Shown here: positions 51,102-59,355 of the stretch, in pieces | How positions within the stretch are numbered: position 1 is the first letter of the stretch | Layout of the letters: every line of letters begins with the position of its first letter | Origin: Akkermansiaceae bacterium | Lineage (GTDB): Bacteria > Verrucomicrobiota > Verrucomicrobiia > Verrucomicrobiales > Akkermansiaceae | Assembly: GCA_013041925.1 (NCBI GenBank) | Contig: JABDRB010000029.1 | Location: 124,001 to 188,000 of the forward strand | Length of the DNA stretch: 64,000 nucleotides | Direction of reading: 5' to 3' | Position numbers and translations under genes: made by a program | The notes under the pieces: model-generated | Told to the model about the DNA's origin: nothing | Database searches by the model: none | What the model saw: only the letters and a program-made list of their open reading frames with translations

Positions 51102-52280
51102 TCAGGCGAGGATCTTGCGCTGCACCTCACGGGCGAGCACGAGTTCCTCGTTGGCCGGGATGACAAGGATTTTAACCTTGGAGTCGGAAGCACTGATTTC
51201 GGCTTCCTCGGCGATGCATGCGGCATTTTTTTCGGGGTCGATGTGGATGCCAAATTCTTCGAGCCCTTGGCAGATGGCGGCGCGTAGCCACGGGTGGTTT
51301 TCGCCGATGCCAGCGGTGAAAACCAGGGCGTCGACGCCACCGAGTTCGAAGAGGTAGCTGGCAGCCCATTTTCGTGCCGAGTGGACGAGCATATCGAGTG
51401 CGAGTTGGGCGTCGGTATGGCCATCGGCGGCGGCCTCGCGGATATCGCGCAGGTCGTTGCTGATTGTGGAAACACCTTGGAGACCGGATTCCTTGGTCAG
51501 TTGGCGTTCGGCCTCCTCGAGGGAGATCCCCAGCGTTTTTACAGCGTAGGGGATGGCACCTGAGTCGAGGTCACCGACGCGGTTGTTCTGCGGCAGACCG
51601 CTCTGGGGTGAGAACCCCATGCTGGTGCCGGTGGCGACACCATTGCGGATGCCAGTCACCGAGCTACTGCCACCGAGGTGGAAGGAAATGACGCGCACGG
51701 GGGCGTCTGAGATGTTCTGTGGGCCATCGACGTAGAGTCGGCGGACGGTTTCGGCCACGTCATCCCGCCCCATGAGCTCGGCTGAGCGTTCTGCGACGTA
51801 TTTGTGGCTGGCTCCGTGGAAGCCATAGCGGCGGATGCCCGCGTCGTGCCATGCCTGAGGCAGCGCGTAACGTGAGGCTTCCTCCGGGACCCACTGGTAA
51901 AAGGCGGTCTCGAAGAGGGCAACGAGGCGGGCCTTGGGAAGGATCTGAGCAAATTGTCTGATCCCTTCGGCGTAGGGTGGGTTGTGGGCTGGGGCCACCT
52001 CGCGGAAGCCTTCCAGCGCGTCAATGACGGCGGCGTCGGCATCCACGCAGCCACTCAGATTTTTGCCGAGCACGGTCTTGAATCCCACGGCATCAATATC
52101 GCTGATGACGTTGAGATGACCTTGGTCGACGAGGTCGGAGAGGGCTTTGTGGATGACATCCGCGTAGTCGGTCACACGTTCGAAACCGCCTGATGCGACC
52201 ACACGCTCATCGTTACCGTCAATTTGATAGAGACGGTATTTGAATGAGGTGGACCCCAGGTTGGCGATTAGGATACGCAT
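51102..52280 (-). CDS. Acetate kinase-family enzyme of the BMC operon, with divergent active site
   Basis: The 392-residue ASKHA-family kinase starts MRILIANLGSTSFKYRL. The overall AckA pattern is kept (RRYGFHGASHKYVAERSAEL, TSMGFSPQSGLP, FTAGIGENHPWLR), but canonical positions differ: the usual HRVVHGG is FKTVLGK here (the Arg equivalent to Arg91 becomes Lys), FDTAFHQ is FETAFYQ (the Asp equivalent to Asp148 becomes Glu), and HLGNGAS is HLGGSSS. In this operon it should convert an acyl-phosphate made by PduL, probably lactyl-phosphate, to lactate with ATP formation. Substrate preference for a bulkier acyl group is inference. Confidence 0.85.
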   Translation of the reverse strand: MRILIANLGSTSFKYRLYQIDGNDERVVASGGFERVTDYADVIHKALSDLVDQGHLNVISDIDAVGFKTVLGKNLSGCVDADAAVIDALEGFREVAPAHNPPYAEGIRQFAQILPKARLVALFETAFYQWVPEEASRYALPQAWHDAGIRRYGFHGASHKYVAERSAELMGRDDVAETVRRLYVDGPQNISDAPVRVISFHLGGSSSVTGIRNGVATGTSMGFSPQSGLPQNNRVGDLDSGAIPYAVKTLGISLEEAERQLTKESGLQGVSTISNDLRDIREAAADGHTDAQLALDMLVHSARKWAASYLFELGGVDALVFTAGIGENHPWLRAAICQGLEEFGIHIDPEKNAACIAEEAEISASDSKVKILVIPANEELVLAREVQRKILA

Positions 52281-52309
52281 TTTTTTAGAGATGTCGGGTG
52301 GTGCTTGGA

Positions 52310-52588
52310 TTAGGAAATCCAGCTGCCGAGTTGGCCGAGATCTTCGTGAGGGCGGGGGATGACGAGAACGGAGTTCACTTCACCGATCTGTGCTGCTGCT
52401 TCTGCGCCGGCGTCAACGCCTGCTTTCACTGCTGCGACATCGCCAGTGAAGAATCCGCAGACGAGACCTGAGCCGATTTTATCCCAGCCTGTCATGGTGA
52501 TGTCAGCGGCCTTGATGGCGGCATCTGATGCTTCGATCAGGGCGGGGAGGCCTTTTGTTTCAATCATTCCAAGTGCTTGCTTTGCCAT
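52310..52588 (-). CDS. BMC-H hexameric shell protein (second of three)
   Basis: The 92-residue BMC-domain protein starts MAKQALGMIETKGLPALIEA. The pore loop reads WDKIGSGLVCGFF, the conserved helix TGDVAAVKAGVDAGAEAAAQ follows, and the end reads PRPHEDLGQLGSWIS. It lies 29 bp before the acetate kinase gene. Confidence 0.95.
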   Translation of the reverse strand: MAKQALGMIETKGLPALIEASDAAIKAADITMTGWDKIGSGLVCGFFTGDVAAVKAGVDAGAEAAAQIGEVNSVLVIPRPHEDLGQLGSWIS

Positions 52589-52632
52589 AATAGTATGTAG
52601 TTAGTGGTTGGTGTGGATGGTGGTATCCGACA

Positions 52633-52902
52633 TTAGAGGTCGAATTGCTTTAAGAGTTCAGGGGCGGGGCGTGCGATGACGTGGGCACCGGTGAGTTCAC
52701 CGACGCGGCCGGCTGCTTCTGCGCCGGCGTCAACGGCTGCTTTGACGCTACCTACATCTCCTTGGACGAGGATCGCGAGCAGTCCTGCACCGACTTGTAC
52801 TTGTTTGACGATATCTACGTCTGCGGCTTTGGCCATTGCATCTGCGGCCTCCACGCTACCGACGTAGCCTTTAGTTTCTATCATTCCCAGGGCTTTGTTC
52901 AT
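52633..52902 (-). CDS. BMC-H hexameric shell protein (first of three)
   Basis: The 89-residue BMC-domain protein starts MNKALGMIETKGYVGSVEAA. The pore loop reads VQVGAGLLAILV, and QGDVGSVKAAVDAGAEAAGR and AHVIARPAPELL complete the fold. It is the canonical-looking major shell component and the first shell gene after pduL. Confidence 0.96.
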   Translation of the reverse strand: MNKALGMIETKGYVGSVEAADAMAKAADVDIVKQVQVGAGLLAILVQGDVGSVKAAVDAGAEAAGRVGELTGAHVIARPAPELLKQFDL

Positions 52903-52947
52903 GGTTTTGTTTGTTTTGGTTGTGGTTAGTGTTTTTTAGGTGGGCCT

Positions 52948-53628
52948 TTACTTGATGAGCTCACAGAAAGTATCGGGTTTGAGTCCGCAGGCATTGCCTT
53001 CATCGGTATCGATGTGGGCTTCGAGGTTGAAGCTTTTATCGACGCGGACGACGATGTTGTCGAAGGTTACCGAGCATGCGCTGTGGACTTTCATTTTCAT
53101 CGTATCGAGGTGCTCGACGCCGTAGTAGGCGGCGTCATCGGGGTGCATGTGCACGTGGGGTTGGGCGCGGATCACGCCTTCGTCCATTTTGAAATACCCG
53201 TTGGGTCCCATCAGCATGCAGCCGGGGGTGCCGGCGACATCGCCTGACATCTTGATCGGAATATCGAATCCGAGCGCGATGGCATCGGTGAAGGCGAGTT
53301 CGACCTGATTGAGGTCGCGGCATGGGCCGAGGATGCGCAGGTTGGAGATGACGCGGCTCCGTGGTCCGATCAGGGTGACGGACTCCTTGGCGGCGTAGGC
53401 TCCTTCTTGGTAGAGCCACTTGTTGGGGGTGAGCTGGTGGCCGGGGCCGAATAAGGCTTCAACGGCTTCCTGAGTCAGGTGACAGTGGCGTGCGCTGATG
53501 TTGACGACAAATCCGTTTGGTGCCTTGGCTTGCTGGGGCAGAGGCAGGCCCATGTTGCTGTATACCTGCTCGCGCACCATGTGTTCGATCACTGCGCGGG
53601 GTGGGCTGGTCTGTTGAGAGGATGACAT
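52948..53628 (-). CDS. pduL: PduL-type phosphotransacylase
   Basis: The 226-residue protein starts at ATG 53628; the extra upstream residues are not family-like. PduL exchanges CoA for phosphate on acyl-CoA, regenerating CoA in the shell. The zinc-site motifs VVNISARHCHLTQEAVEALF and QPHVHMHPDDAAYYG are present, as are IGPRSRVISNLRILGPCRD. An N-terminal amphipathic stretch (AVIEHMVREQVYSNMG) may serve as an encapsulation peptide. It is the first gene of the BMC operon, 101 bp from the divergent regulator. Confidence 0.94.
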   Translation of the reverse strand: MSSSQQTSPPRAVIEHMVREQVYSNMGLPLPQQAKAPNGFVVNISARHCHLTQEAVEALFGPGHQLTPNKWLYQEGAYAAKESVTLIGPRSRVISNLRILGPCRDLNQVELAFTDAIALGFDIPIKMSGDVAGTPGCMLMGPNGYFKMDEGVIRAQPHVHMHPDDAAYYGVEHLDTMKMKVHSACSVTFDNIVVRVDKSFNLEAHIDTDEGNACGLKPDTFCELIK

Positions 53629-53667
53629 GAATTTTCTGGCTGACGGGTGGCATTTCTCATGTTTTGA

Positions 53668-53679
53668 TTGACAAGTCAA
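53668..53679. promoter_or_regulatory. Inverted repeat TTGACAAGTCAA in the BMC divergent promoter region
   Basis: TTGAC and GTCAA arms are separated by AA, placing a -35-like TTGAC on both strands between pduL (start 53628) and the DeoR gene (start 53730). It may be a DeoR operator or paired promoter elements; no convincing -10 boxes were fixed. Confidence 0.45.
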
Positions 53680-53729
53680 CGAAAAACAAAGAAAAAACGA
53701 ATTAAAGCCAACGATACAAAGAATTAACC

Positions 53730-54488
53730 ATGCTTGCAGCAGAAAGACATCACAGGATTATCCAAGCGCTTACCGAGCGCGGCTCGGTGCGGACGAAGGG
53801 GCTGGCGGGGGAGTTGGATGTAACGGACGAAACGATCCGCAAGGATTTTGAATACCTGGAGCAGCAGGGGTTGCTGGTGCGATCGCACGGTGGGGCGATT
53901 CCGCCGAAGCGCGTGATCAGGGAGTTATCGCTGACTGAGCGGCAGTTGATTAACCGCGAGGCCAAAAATGCGATTGCCAAGGCGGCAGCGAAGCGGATTC
54001 AGCCCGACGAGACGATTTTTATTGATGCGAGTTCTACGGCGCTGACCATTACCCAGTATTTGCCGGATTTTCATTTTACGGTGATCAGCAATGCGCATGA
54101 TGTGATTTCAGCCTTGGCGGGGGTTGAGCATATCGATGTGATCAGCACGGGGGGGCTTTTTGAGCAACGGTCACGGTCGTTCATCGGCCTCGCCGCAGAG
54201 AAAACCCTCCATCGTTACAATATCCACCGGATGTTTTTTTCAGGTAATGGGCTCGATCTTGAGAGAGGGGTGAGCGAGAGTAATTCTCGGCAGGCCGCCT
54301 TTAAGGAGCACGTCATCGAGGCCGCAGAAGATGTGTGTTTGCTGGCGGACGAATCCAAAATTGGTCAGCGATCCTCCTTCTTTTTTGCCCAATGTGGCGA
54401 CCTGAAGAGTCTGGTGACGAGCAAAAAAGCCAATCCGGCGATTCTCGAGTCGTTACGTAATCTCGGGATAGAAATTATACTCGCTTGA
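53730..54488 (+). CDS. DeoR family transcriptional regulator of the BMC/fucose locus
   Basis: The 252-residue regulator has an N-terminal winged HTH (RHHRIIQALTERGSVRTKGL; TDETIRKDFEYLEQQGLLVR; SHGGA) and a C-terminal DeoRC sugar-phosphate sensor domain (ETIFIDASSTALTITQYL; LADESKIGQRS). Such regulators usually repress sugar operons until a phosphorylated intermediate binds. Divergent placement between the BMC operon and adjacent fucI makes control of both likely. The inverted repeat at 53668-53679 is a candidate site. Confidence 0.93.
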   Translation: MLAAERHHRIIQALTERGSVRTKGLAGELDVTDETIRKDFEYLEQQGLLVRSHGGAIPPKRVIRELSLTERQLINREAKNAIAKAAAKRIQPDETIFIDASSTALTITQYLPDFHFTVISNAHDVISALAGVEHIDVISTGGLFEQRSRSFIGLAAEKTLHRYNIHRMFFSGNGLDLERGVSESNSRQAAFKEHVIEAAEDVCLLADESKIGQRSSFFFAQCGDLKSLVTSKKANPAILESLRNLGIEIILA

Positions 54489-54552
54489 CTAGAAACACAG
54501 AAAAACACAGCTTCACACAAGAATGAGCAGAAATGCTTGAACCATCAAATCT

Positions 54553-56337
54553 ATGAAAACCGTATTTAAATCAGACAACCTTCCTAAAATTGGAATCCGC
54601 CCAACCATCGACGGTCGACTCGGAGGAGTTCGCGAGTCGCTCGAAGACCAGACGATGAATCAGGCGAAGGCAACGGCCGCCTTACTTGCCCAAAACCTAC
54701 GCTACCCTGACGGGTCAGCGGTCGAGTGTGTCATCGCGGACACCTGTATTGGTGGCGTGGCTGAGGCGGCGGCCTGTGCTGATAAGTTTAAACGTGAGAA
54801 TGTAGGAGTATCGCTCACGGTTACCCCATGCTGGTGTTATGGTTCTGAGACCATGGACATGGATCCTCATACACCGAAGGCGGTTTGGGGGTTTAATGGC
54901 ACCGAGCGCCCTGGGGCGGTTTACTTGGCGGCCGCGCTCGCGGGTCATAGCCAGAAGGGGTTGCCTGCTTTTGGTATTTATGGCCGTGATGTGATGGAGT
55001 CGGATGACACCTCCATCCCAGAGGACGTCGCACACAAAATTCTATCGTTTTGCCGCGCTGGATTGTCGGTTGCGTTGATGCGCGGGAAGTCCTACCTCTC
55101 GCTCGGTGGCACCTCGATGGGGATTGCCGGCTCGGTGGTGGATCCTGATTTTTTCCAAGACTACCTCGGGATCCGCGTTGAAGCGGTGGATATGACGGAG
55201 GTCGCCCGCCGTATCGATCACGGGATCTACGATCCCGTAGAATACGAAAAAGCGCTGGCATGGGTGAAGAAAAATTGCCCTGAGGGGAAAGACTACAATA
55301 GCCAGGAGACCCAGCGGCCACGCGAGGTGCTTGATGCCGAGTGGGAGACATCCGTCAAGATGGCACTCATTGCCCGTGACCTCATGGTAGGAAACGACCG
55401 GCTCGCCGAGCTCGGCTACGGGGAAGAAGCCCACGGGCGAAATGCGATTTGTGGCGGCTTCCAAGGGCAGCGCCAGTGGACGGATCACTACCCGAATGGC
55501 GACTTTATGGAGGCGATCCTGACAAGCTCCTTCGACTGGAATGGCAAGCGTGCCCCGTATCAATTTGCCACTGAGAACGATGCGCTGAATGCCGTGACGA
55601 TGATGTTTGGTCACCTGCTGACCAACACCGCGCAGATCTTTGCTGACCTTCGCACCTATTGGTCGCCTGACGCGGTCAAGCGGGTTGCTGGGCATGAGCT
55701 TACTGGGGCGGCATCGGATGGTTTACTTCATTTGATTAACTCGGGTCCCGCGACGCTTGATGGCACGGGTCAGATGATCGAGGGCGGCAAGCCTGTGATG
55801 AAGCCCTTCTGGGATATCACCGATGAGGAGGTGGAGGCCTGCCTCGATGCCACCACCTGGCACCCGTCGATTACGGAGTATTTCCCTGGGGGAGGAATGA
55901 GCACCCGCTATGCCACCCAAGGTGGTATGCCGGCAACGATCGCTCGGCTCAATCTGGTAAAAGGGATCGGGCCGGTTCTGCAAATTGCCGAGGGGGTCAC
56001 CGTTGAGCTTCCTGAGGACGTGCATGATGCGCTTGACGAGCGCACCAATCCATCCTGGCCAACGACCTGGTTCTGTCCGAAGATTACCGGCGATGGAGCA
56101 TTCCGCGACACCTACTCGGTGATGAATAACTGGGGGGCGAACCACTGTGTCATGAGCTACGGGCACGTGGGTGCCGATCTGATTACGCTGGCCTCGATGC
56201 TGCGTATCCCCGTTTACATGCACAACGTCAGTGAAGACCGCATCTACCGACCCTCGTCATGGGCTGCTCATGGAACATCCGATTCTGAAGGTGGCGACTT
56301 CCGAGCCTGTGATAACTATGGTCCGTTGTATGGTTAG
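54553..56337 (+). CDS. fucI: L-fucose isomerase
   Basis: The 594-residue enzyme is close in length to E. coli FucI (591). It converts L-fucose to L-fuculose with Mn2+. The N-terminus [20 protein letters not shown] is the family signature; [35 protein letters not shown] and the C-terminal [20 protein letters not shown] are also conserved-looking. It lies 64 bp after the DeoR gene. A kinase for L-fuculose was not found in the window. Confidence 0.95.
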   Translation: MKTVFKSDNLPKIGIRPTIDGRLGGVRESLEDQTMNQAKATAALLAQNLRYPDGSAVECVIADTCIGGVAEAAACADKFKRENVGVSLTVTPCWCYGSETMDMDPHTPKAVWGFNGTERPGAVYLAAALAGHSQKGLPAFGIYGRDVMESDDTSIPEDVAHKILSFCRAGLSVALMRGKSYLSLGGTSMGIAGSVVDPDFFQDYLGIRVEAVDMTEVARRIDHGIYDPVEYEKALAWVKKNCPEGKDYNSQETQRPREVLDAEWETSVKMALIARDLMVGNDRLAELGYGEEAHGRNAICGGFQGQRQWTDHYPNGDFMEAILTSSFDWNGKRAPYQFATENDALNAVTMMFGHLLTNTAQIFADLRTYWSPDAVKRVAGHELTGAASDGLLHLINSGPATLDGTGQMIEGGKPVMKPFWDITDEEVEACLDATTWHPSITEYFPGGGMSTRYATQGGMPATIARLNLVKGIGPVLQIAEGVTVELPEDVHDALDERTNPSWPTTWFCPKITGDGAFRDTYSVMNNWGANHCVMSYGHVGADLITLASMLRIPVYMHNVSEDRIYRPSSWAAHGTSDSEGGDFRACDNYGPLYG

Positions 56338-56475
56338 GCGTTGGCGTCCCTCACATTGACCCGATCAAGTGGGGGGGGCATGCGACGGAATCTCATTGTT
56401 GATCCTGTGATTTGGGGCTTGATGTTTTGATCGTTTTAGGAAATAAAGCTCCCACAACATTACCCATCTTATAAT

Positions 56476-56709
56476 ATGGCCGATAAAGAAGATATTAACG
56501 CTGAAAATGTAAAGGGCGCTTTCTATGTGGATAGTCAGTGCATCGATTGTGACCTCTGCCGCGAGACGGCTCCTAACAACTTTTCCCGCGAGGAAGACGA
56601 GGGGTATTCCTACGTGCACAAGCAGCCAGAAAACGACGAAGAGCGCGAGCAGTGTATTGAGGCCATGGAAGGCTGTCCGGTCGAGGCGATTGGCGACGAT
56701 GGGGAGTAA
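56476..56709 (+). CDS. Single-cluster [4Fe-4S] ferredoxin
   Basis: A 77-residue acidic protein. CIDCDLC (22-28 region) plus a distant C-P in EGCPVEAIG supply four cysteine ligands of one [4Fe-4S] cluster, as in small monocluster ferredoxins; the second cluster motif is absent. It is a soluble electron carrier with unknown partner. Its stop overlaps the start of the next gene (ATG 56699), suggesting translational coupling. Confidence 0.9.
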   Translation: MADKEDINAENVKGAFYVDSQCIDCDLCRETAPNNFSREEDEGYSYVHKQPENDEEREQCIEAMEGCPVEAIGDDGE

Positions 56710-57148
56710 TCCCAACTCGGCGACCCCTGCCAGATTCGGTGGGGGGGCGAAGAAGTCGAAGTCACCAAGGTCCCGGACCACGGTGCCTGCTGGAGTGAGA
56801 AAAGCTCGCGCTCGTATTCTATCCGAGTGGCGAGGCGGGCTGGATCCACCGAACCCTGAGAGGAATATTCACCAACCGGGTGAGTATCTCGATGACCTGC
56901 TCAAGACGATTGGGCTATCAGATGGTGTTGATGAACAACGCCTGAAGGACGTTTGGTCGCTTGTGGCTGGTCCCTTTGTGGCTCAACACACCGTGCCGGA
57001 ATCCATTCGTGGCGGGGTGCTTGTGTTGCGTGTTTTGCAGCCGACGATGAAGTTTCATCTTCAGCAGATGAGTGGAAAGTTGTTGGAAAACCTCCACCGC
57101 GAGCTTGGTGAGGGGATTGTGAAGCAGGTTGTTTTTAAAATTGGATAA
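56699..57148 (+). CDS. DUF721 (DciA-like) domain protein
   Basis: The protein has 149 residues from ATG 56699, overlapping the ferredoxin stop by 11 bases. A basic, Ser/Pro-rich N-terminus (GGAKKSKSPRSRTTVPAGVR) leads to a C-terminal domain with VWSLVAGPFVAQHTVPESIR and LVLRVLQPTMKFHLQQM, the W-x-x-(V/L)-(V/A)-G...H pattern of DUF721. DciA of this family loads replicative helicase in bacteria lacking DnaC; this function is inferred from the family only. Confidence 0.75.
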   Translation: MGSNPNSATPARFGGGAKKSKSPRSRTTVPAGVRKARARILSEWRGGLDPPNPERNIHQPGEYLDDLLKTIGLSDGVDEQRLKDVWSLVAGPFVAQHTVPESIRGGVLVLRVLQPTMKFHLQQMSGKLLENLHRELGEGIVKQVVFKIG

Positions 57149-57159
57149 CGTATAAGACG

Positions 57160-57846
57160 ATGGTCACCGCACGAATTCATCAATGTGAAAACTGGATCTT
57201 CGATTGGTCCGGCACCTTGGTCGATGATCTTGCCATGGTTTTGGATGCCACCAACCATGTCCTGCGCCATTATGGAAAAGGTGAGATGGGACGTGACGAT
57301 TTCCGGATGCGATTTCGCCTTCCCTACGCTGGGTTTTACGAGGAGATGCTCCCTGGTGTGCCGTTGCCTGAGCTCGAGGACCACTTTCGGGTAGGGTTTG
57401 CTGATTCTGAAGCGGCTGGGGTGACATCGCCCTTGCTTCCGTATGCGGTGGAGTTTCTCAAGTGCCTACATGCGCGGAACAAGCGGATGTTTATTCTGAG
57501 TTCGATGGATGCTCTCGCGTTTGACCGGCATGCTCGGCAACTGGGGGTGGATCATTTTTTTGAGGCTTCTTATGCCGGGGTGTTGGATAAGCGCGATCAA
57601 ATTCACCGGATGATCGCCAGCCATCAGCTTGATATTGAGCGGACGGTTTTTCTGGGTGATATGTGCCACGATGTCGAGACGGCTAGGCATGGTGGGGTGA
57701 GCTCGATTGCCCTGCTCACGGGTTATCAAGATGCCGCACAGTTATCGAGGTCGAACCCAGACCTCGTGGCAGACGATCTCTCCGAAATCTTACGGCTGCT
57801 GGAAAGTGGTCGGGTCCATGAAACGGAGACAACGGCACGTCAATGA
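57160..57846 (+). CDS. HAD-superfamily hydrolase with DxSGT motif
   Basis: The 228-residue HAD fold protein has motif I FDWSGTLVDD (nucleophile Asp15), motif II LSSMD, a conserved lysine (DKRD) and motif IV FLGDMCHDVETA. The residue two after the nucleophile is Ser17 instead of the usual Asp that acts as acid/base in phosphatases; phosphonatases have Ala there. Substrate unknown; possibly a phosphoglycolate phosphatase relative. It overlaps an in-frame start of the folB frame by 4 bases. Confidence 0.85.
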   Translation: MVTARIHQCENWIFDWSGTLVDDLAMVLDATNHVLRHYGKGEMGRDDFRMRFRLPYAGFYEEMLPGVPLPELEDHFRVGFADSEAAGVTSPLLPYAVEFLKCLHARNKRMFILSSMDALAFDRHARQLGVDHFFEASYAGVLDKRDQIHRMIASHQLDIERTVFLGDMCHDVETARHGGVSSIALLTGYQDAAQLSRSNPDLVADDLSEILRLLESGRVHETETTARQ

Positions 57847-57902
57847 CCCGAGCTTATCGCGTCAACTCCCTCCCTCTCAAAAAAAAGCATTCCCGAAGCA
57901 AC

Positions 57903-58265
57903 ATGAAACGTTCCGATCAAATATTTATCCGTGGTCTGCGCGTGAGCAGTTACGTCGGAGTGCCCGACGAGGAACGAGCCGAGGCTCAAGAGCTCGTCAT
58001 CAATGCCACGTTCTCGCCGATGAGTTCGCCGGGGCCGCTCGAGGATGATCTTGCTCGCACGATTGATTACCATGCGGTGGCGGTCCGACTGGATGAGGTT
58101 GCCGGATCGCGTCCTCGAAAACTGATTGAGACCTTGGCCGAGGACCTCGCCGCCATGGTGCTGGATGAGTTTCCTGTGACCGTGGTTCATCTAGAAATTG
58201 AAAAATTCATTTTGCCGAATACGCGATGCGTGGGTGTTTCCATCACGCGTCATGCGGCTGACTGA
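57903..58265 (+). CDS. folB: Dihydroneopterin aldolase
   Basis: The 120-residue protein starts at ATG 57903 (MKRSDQIFIRGLRVSSYVGV); ATG 57843 would add 20 Lys/Ser-rich residues and overlap the HAD gene. IFIRGLRVSSYVGVPDEERA, TIDYHAVAVRL (active-site Tyr), KLIETLAEDLA and KFILPNT are FolB motifs. It acts in folate biosynthesis, cleaving dihydroneopterin to hydroxymethyl-dihydropterin. No other folate gene is adjacent. Confidence 0.9.
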   Translation: MKRSDQIFIRGLRVSSYVGVPDEERAEAQELVINATFSPMSSPGPLEDDLARTIDYHAVAVRLDEVAGSRPRKLIETLAEDLAAMVLDEFPVTVVHLEIEKFILPNTRCVGVSITRHAAD

Positions 58266-58365
58266 GATGGGTGGGGTGGATGTTGCATTCCGTCGGCCGT
58301 GGAGATTTGACTTGAATTCGGTCTGGGTGTTGGTGATGATACTAGCAATGACCCCCCGCATTTTT

Positions 58366-59271
58366 ATGAATAAAAAGACACGATTCTCGACTGTAAGTTT
58401 GGCTGTCCTGACCCTTCTTGGTGCTCTGCATTTCTCGATTTCTGCGCTTCAGGCCCAGAGCGTAAATTTTGCTGCGCTTGGATCGAAAGGTGGTAAGGCA
58501 TCCGCCTCGTCCTGCGTGCTTATCGATGACAAGGGGACGCTTGCCACGGTGGTTGAACTTGGATCCGATCTGCAAAATGCCACGCTGGTTGCGGGCGGCA
58601 AAAACGTGCCCCTGAAGTATGTGGTCAGTGATGCCGATAGTCGAGTTGCCCTTTACCAGATTCCTGTAGCCTCCATCGGTCTCATTCAAAACCCGATCGT
58701 GCTGGGGTCATCGTTGTCACTCAAGCCATCTCAGGCGGTTTATACTTCGGCCACTGATCGATCGGTCACGGCGCGGGTGGTGAGTCGAGAGCATCGTTTT
58801 CAAGGGAAGACGCTGCCTCTGGCGGTTCTCCGTGTGAATCACGCACAAGATGCGCCCCTGCCTGGCAGTGGGATCTATGATGACGAGGGCAAACTCGTAG
58901 GTCTTGTTCGCCAGGCGGTGCATCACGCGCCGAGCAGCAGTTACTGCCTGCCCGCTGAGGTGGTGAGCCGGATTCGGAGCGACCACGAGCGTAACGGGAA
59001 GGTGAGTCGGTGTTGGATAGGGATCATTATGGATGAATGGGTGGCGGCACCTATGGTAGAAAGCGTCAGGCCTGGCTCTCCCGCGCAACGGGCAGGCTTG
59101 AAAAAAGGGGACGTGATACTTAGCATCGGAGATCGGTCGGTGCGGAACTACACCGAGGTGGTGGATGCCTTTTACTACCTTGTTGCAGGAGAATCGGCCA
59201 AGTTTAGGGTGCTCCGAGGCACCGAGATGAAGGCGTTCGATGTCAAGCCTGAGGTCAGCCCGAGGTCATGA
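58366..59271 (+). CDS. Secreted PDZ protein with degenerate trypsin-like domain (HtrA-like pseudoprotease)
   Basis: The 301-residue protein starts at ATG 58366 with a signal peptide (STVSLAVLTLLGALHFSISA). Residues about 35-210 follow the Deg/HtrA trypsin-like layout, but where active proteases have GYxLTNxHV this one reads GTLATVVELGSD, without the catalytic His. The Asp region (SDADSRVALYQI) and a GSG near the Ser position (PLPGSGIYDDEGKLVGLV) remain. A C-terminal PDZ domain (SVRPGSPAQRAGLKKGDVIL) is well conserved. It probably works as a periplasmic binding protein, not a protease. Confidence 0.75.
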   Translation: MNKKTRFSTVSLAVLTLLGALHFSISALQAQSVNFAALGSKGGKASASSCVLIDDKGTLATVVELGSDLQNATLVAGGKNVPLKYVVSDADSRVALYQIPVASIGLIQNPIVLGSSLSLKPSQAVYTSATDRSVTARVVSREHRFQGKTLPLAVLRVNHAQDAPLPGSGIYDDEGKLVGLVRQAVHHAPSSSYCLPAEVVSRIRSDHERNGKVSRCWIGIIMDEWVAAPMVESVRPGSPAQRAGLKKGDVILSIGDRSVRNYTEVVDAFYYLVAGESAKFRVLRGTEMKAFDVKPEVSPRS

Positions 59272-59355
59272 CGGCACAGGGCATCAGGTGTGTCGTATTT
59301 TTGGGAGTTTAGGGTTTGAATGTTCGGGCTTACCGACTATCTCTCCGGCCGCATC

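Noticed and set aside
59320-59355. Earlier in-frame start for the helicase
   Set aside because: MAFKFSSLNPAQ at 59356 fits the family start; the 12 extra residues are not conserved-looking.
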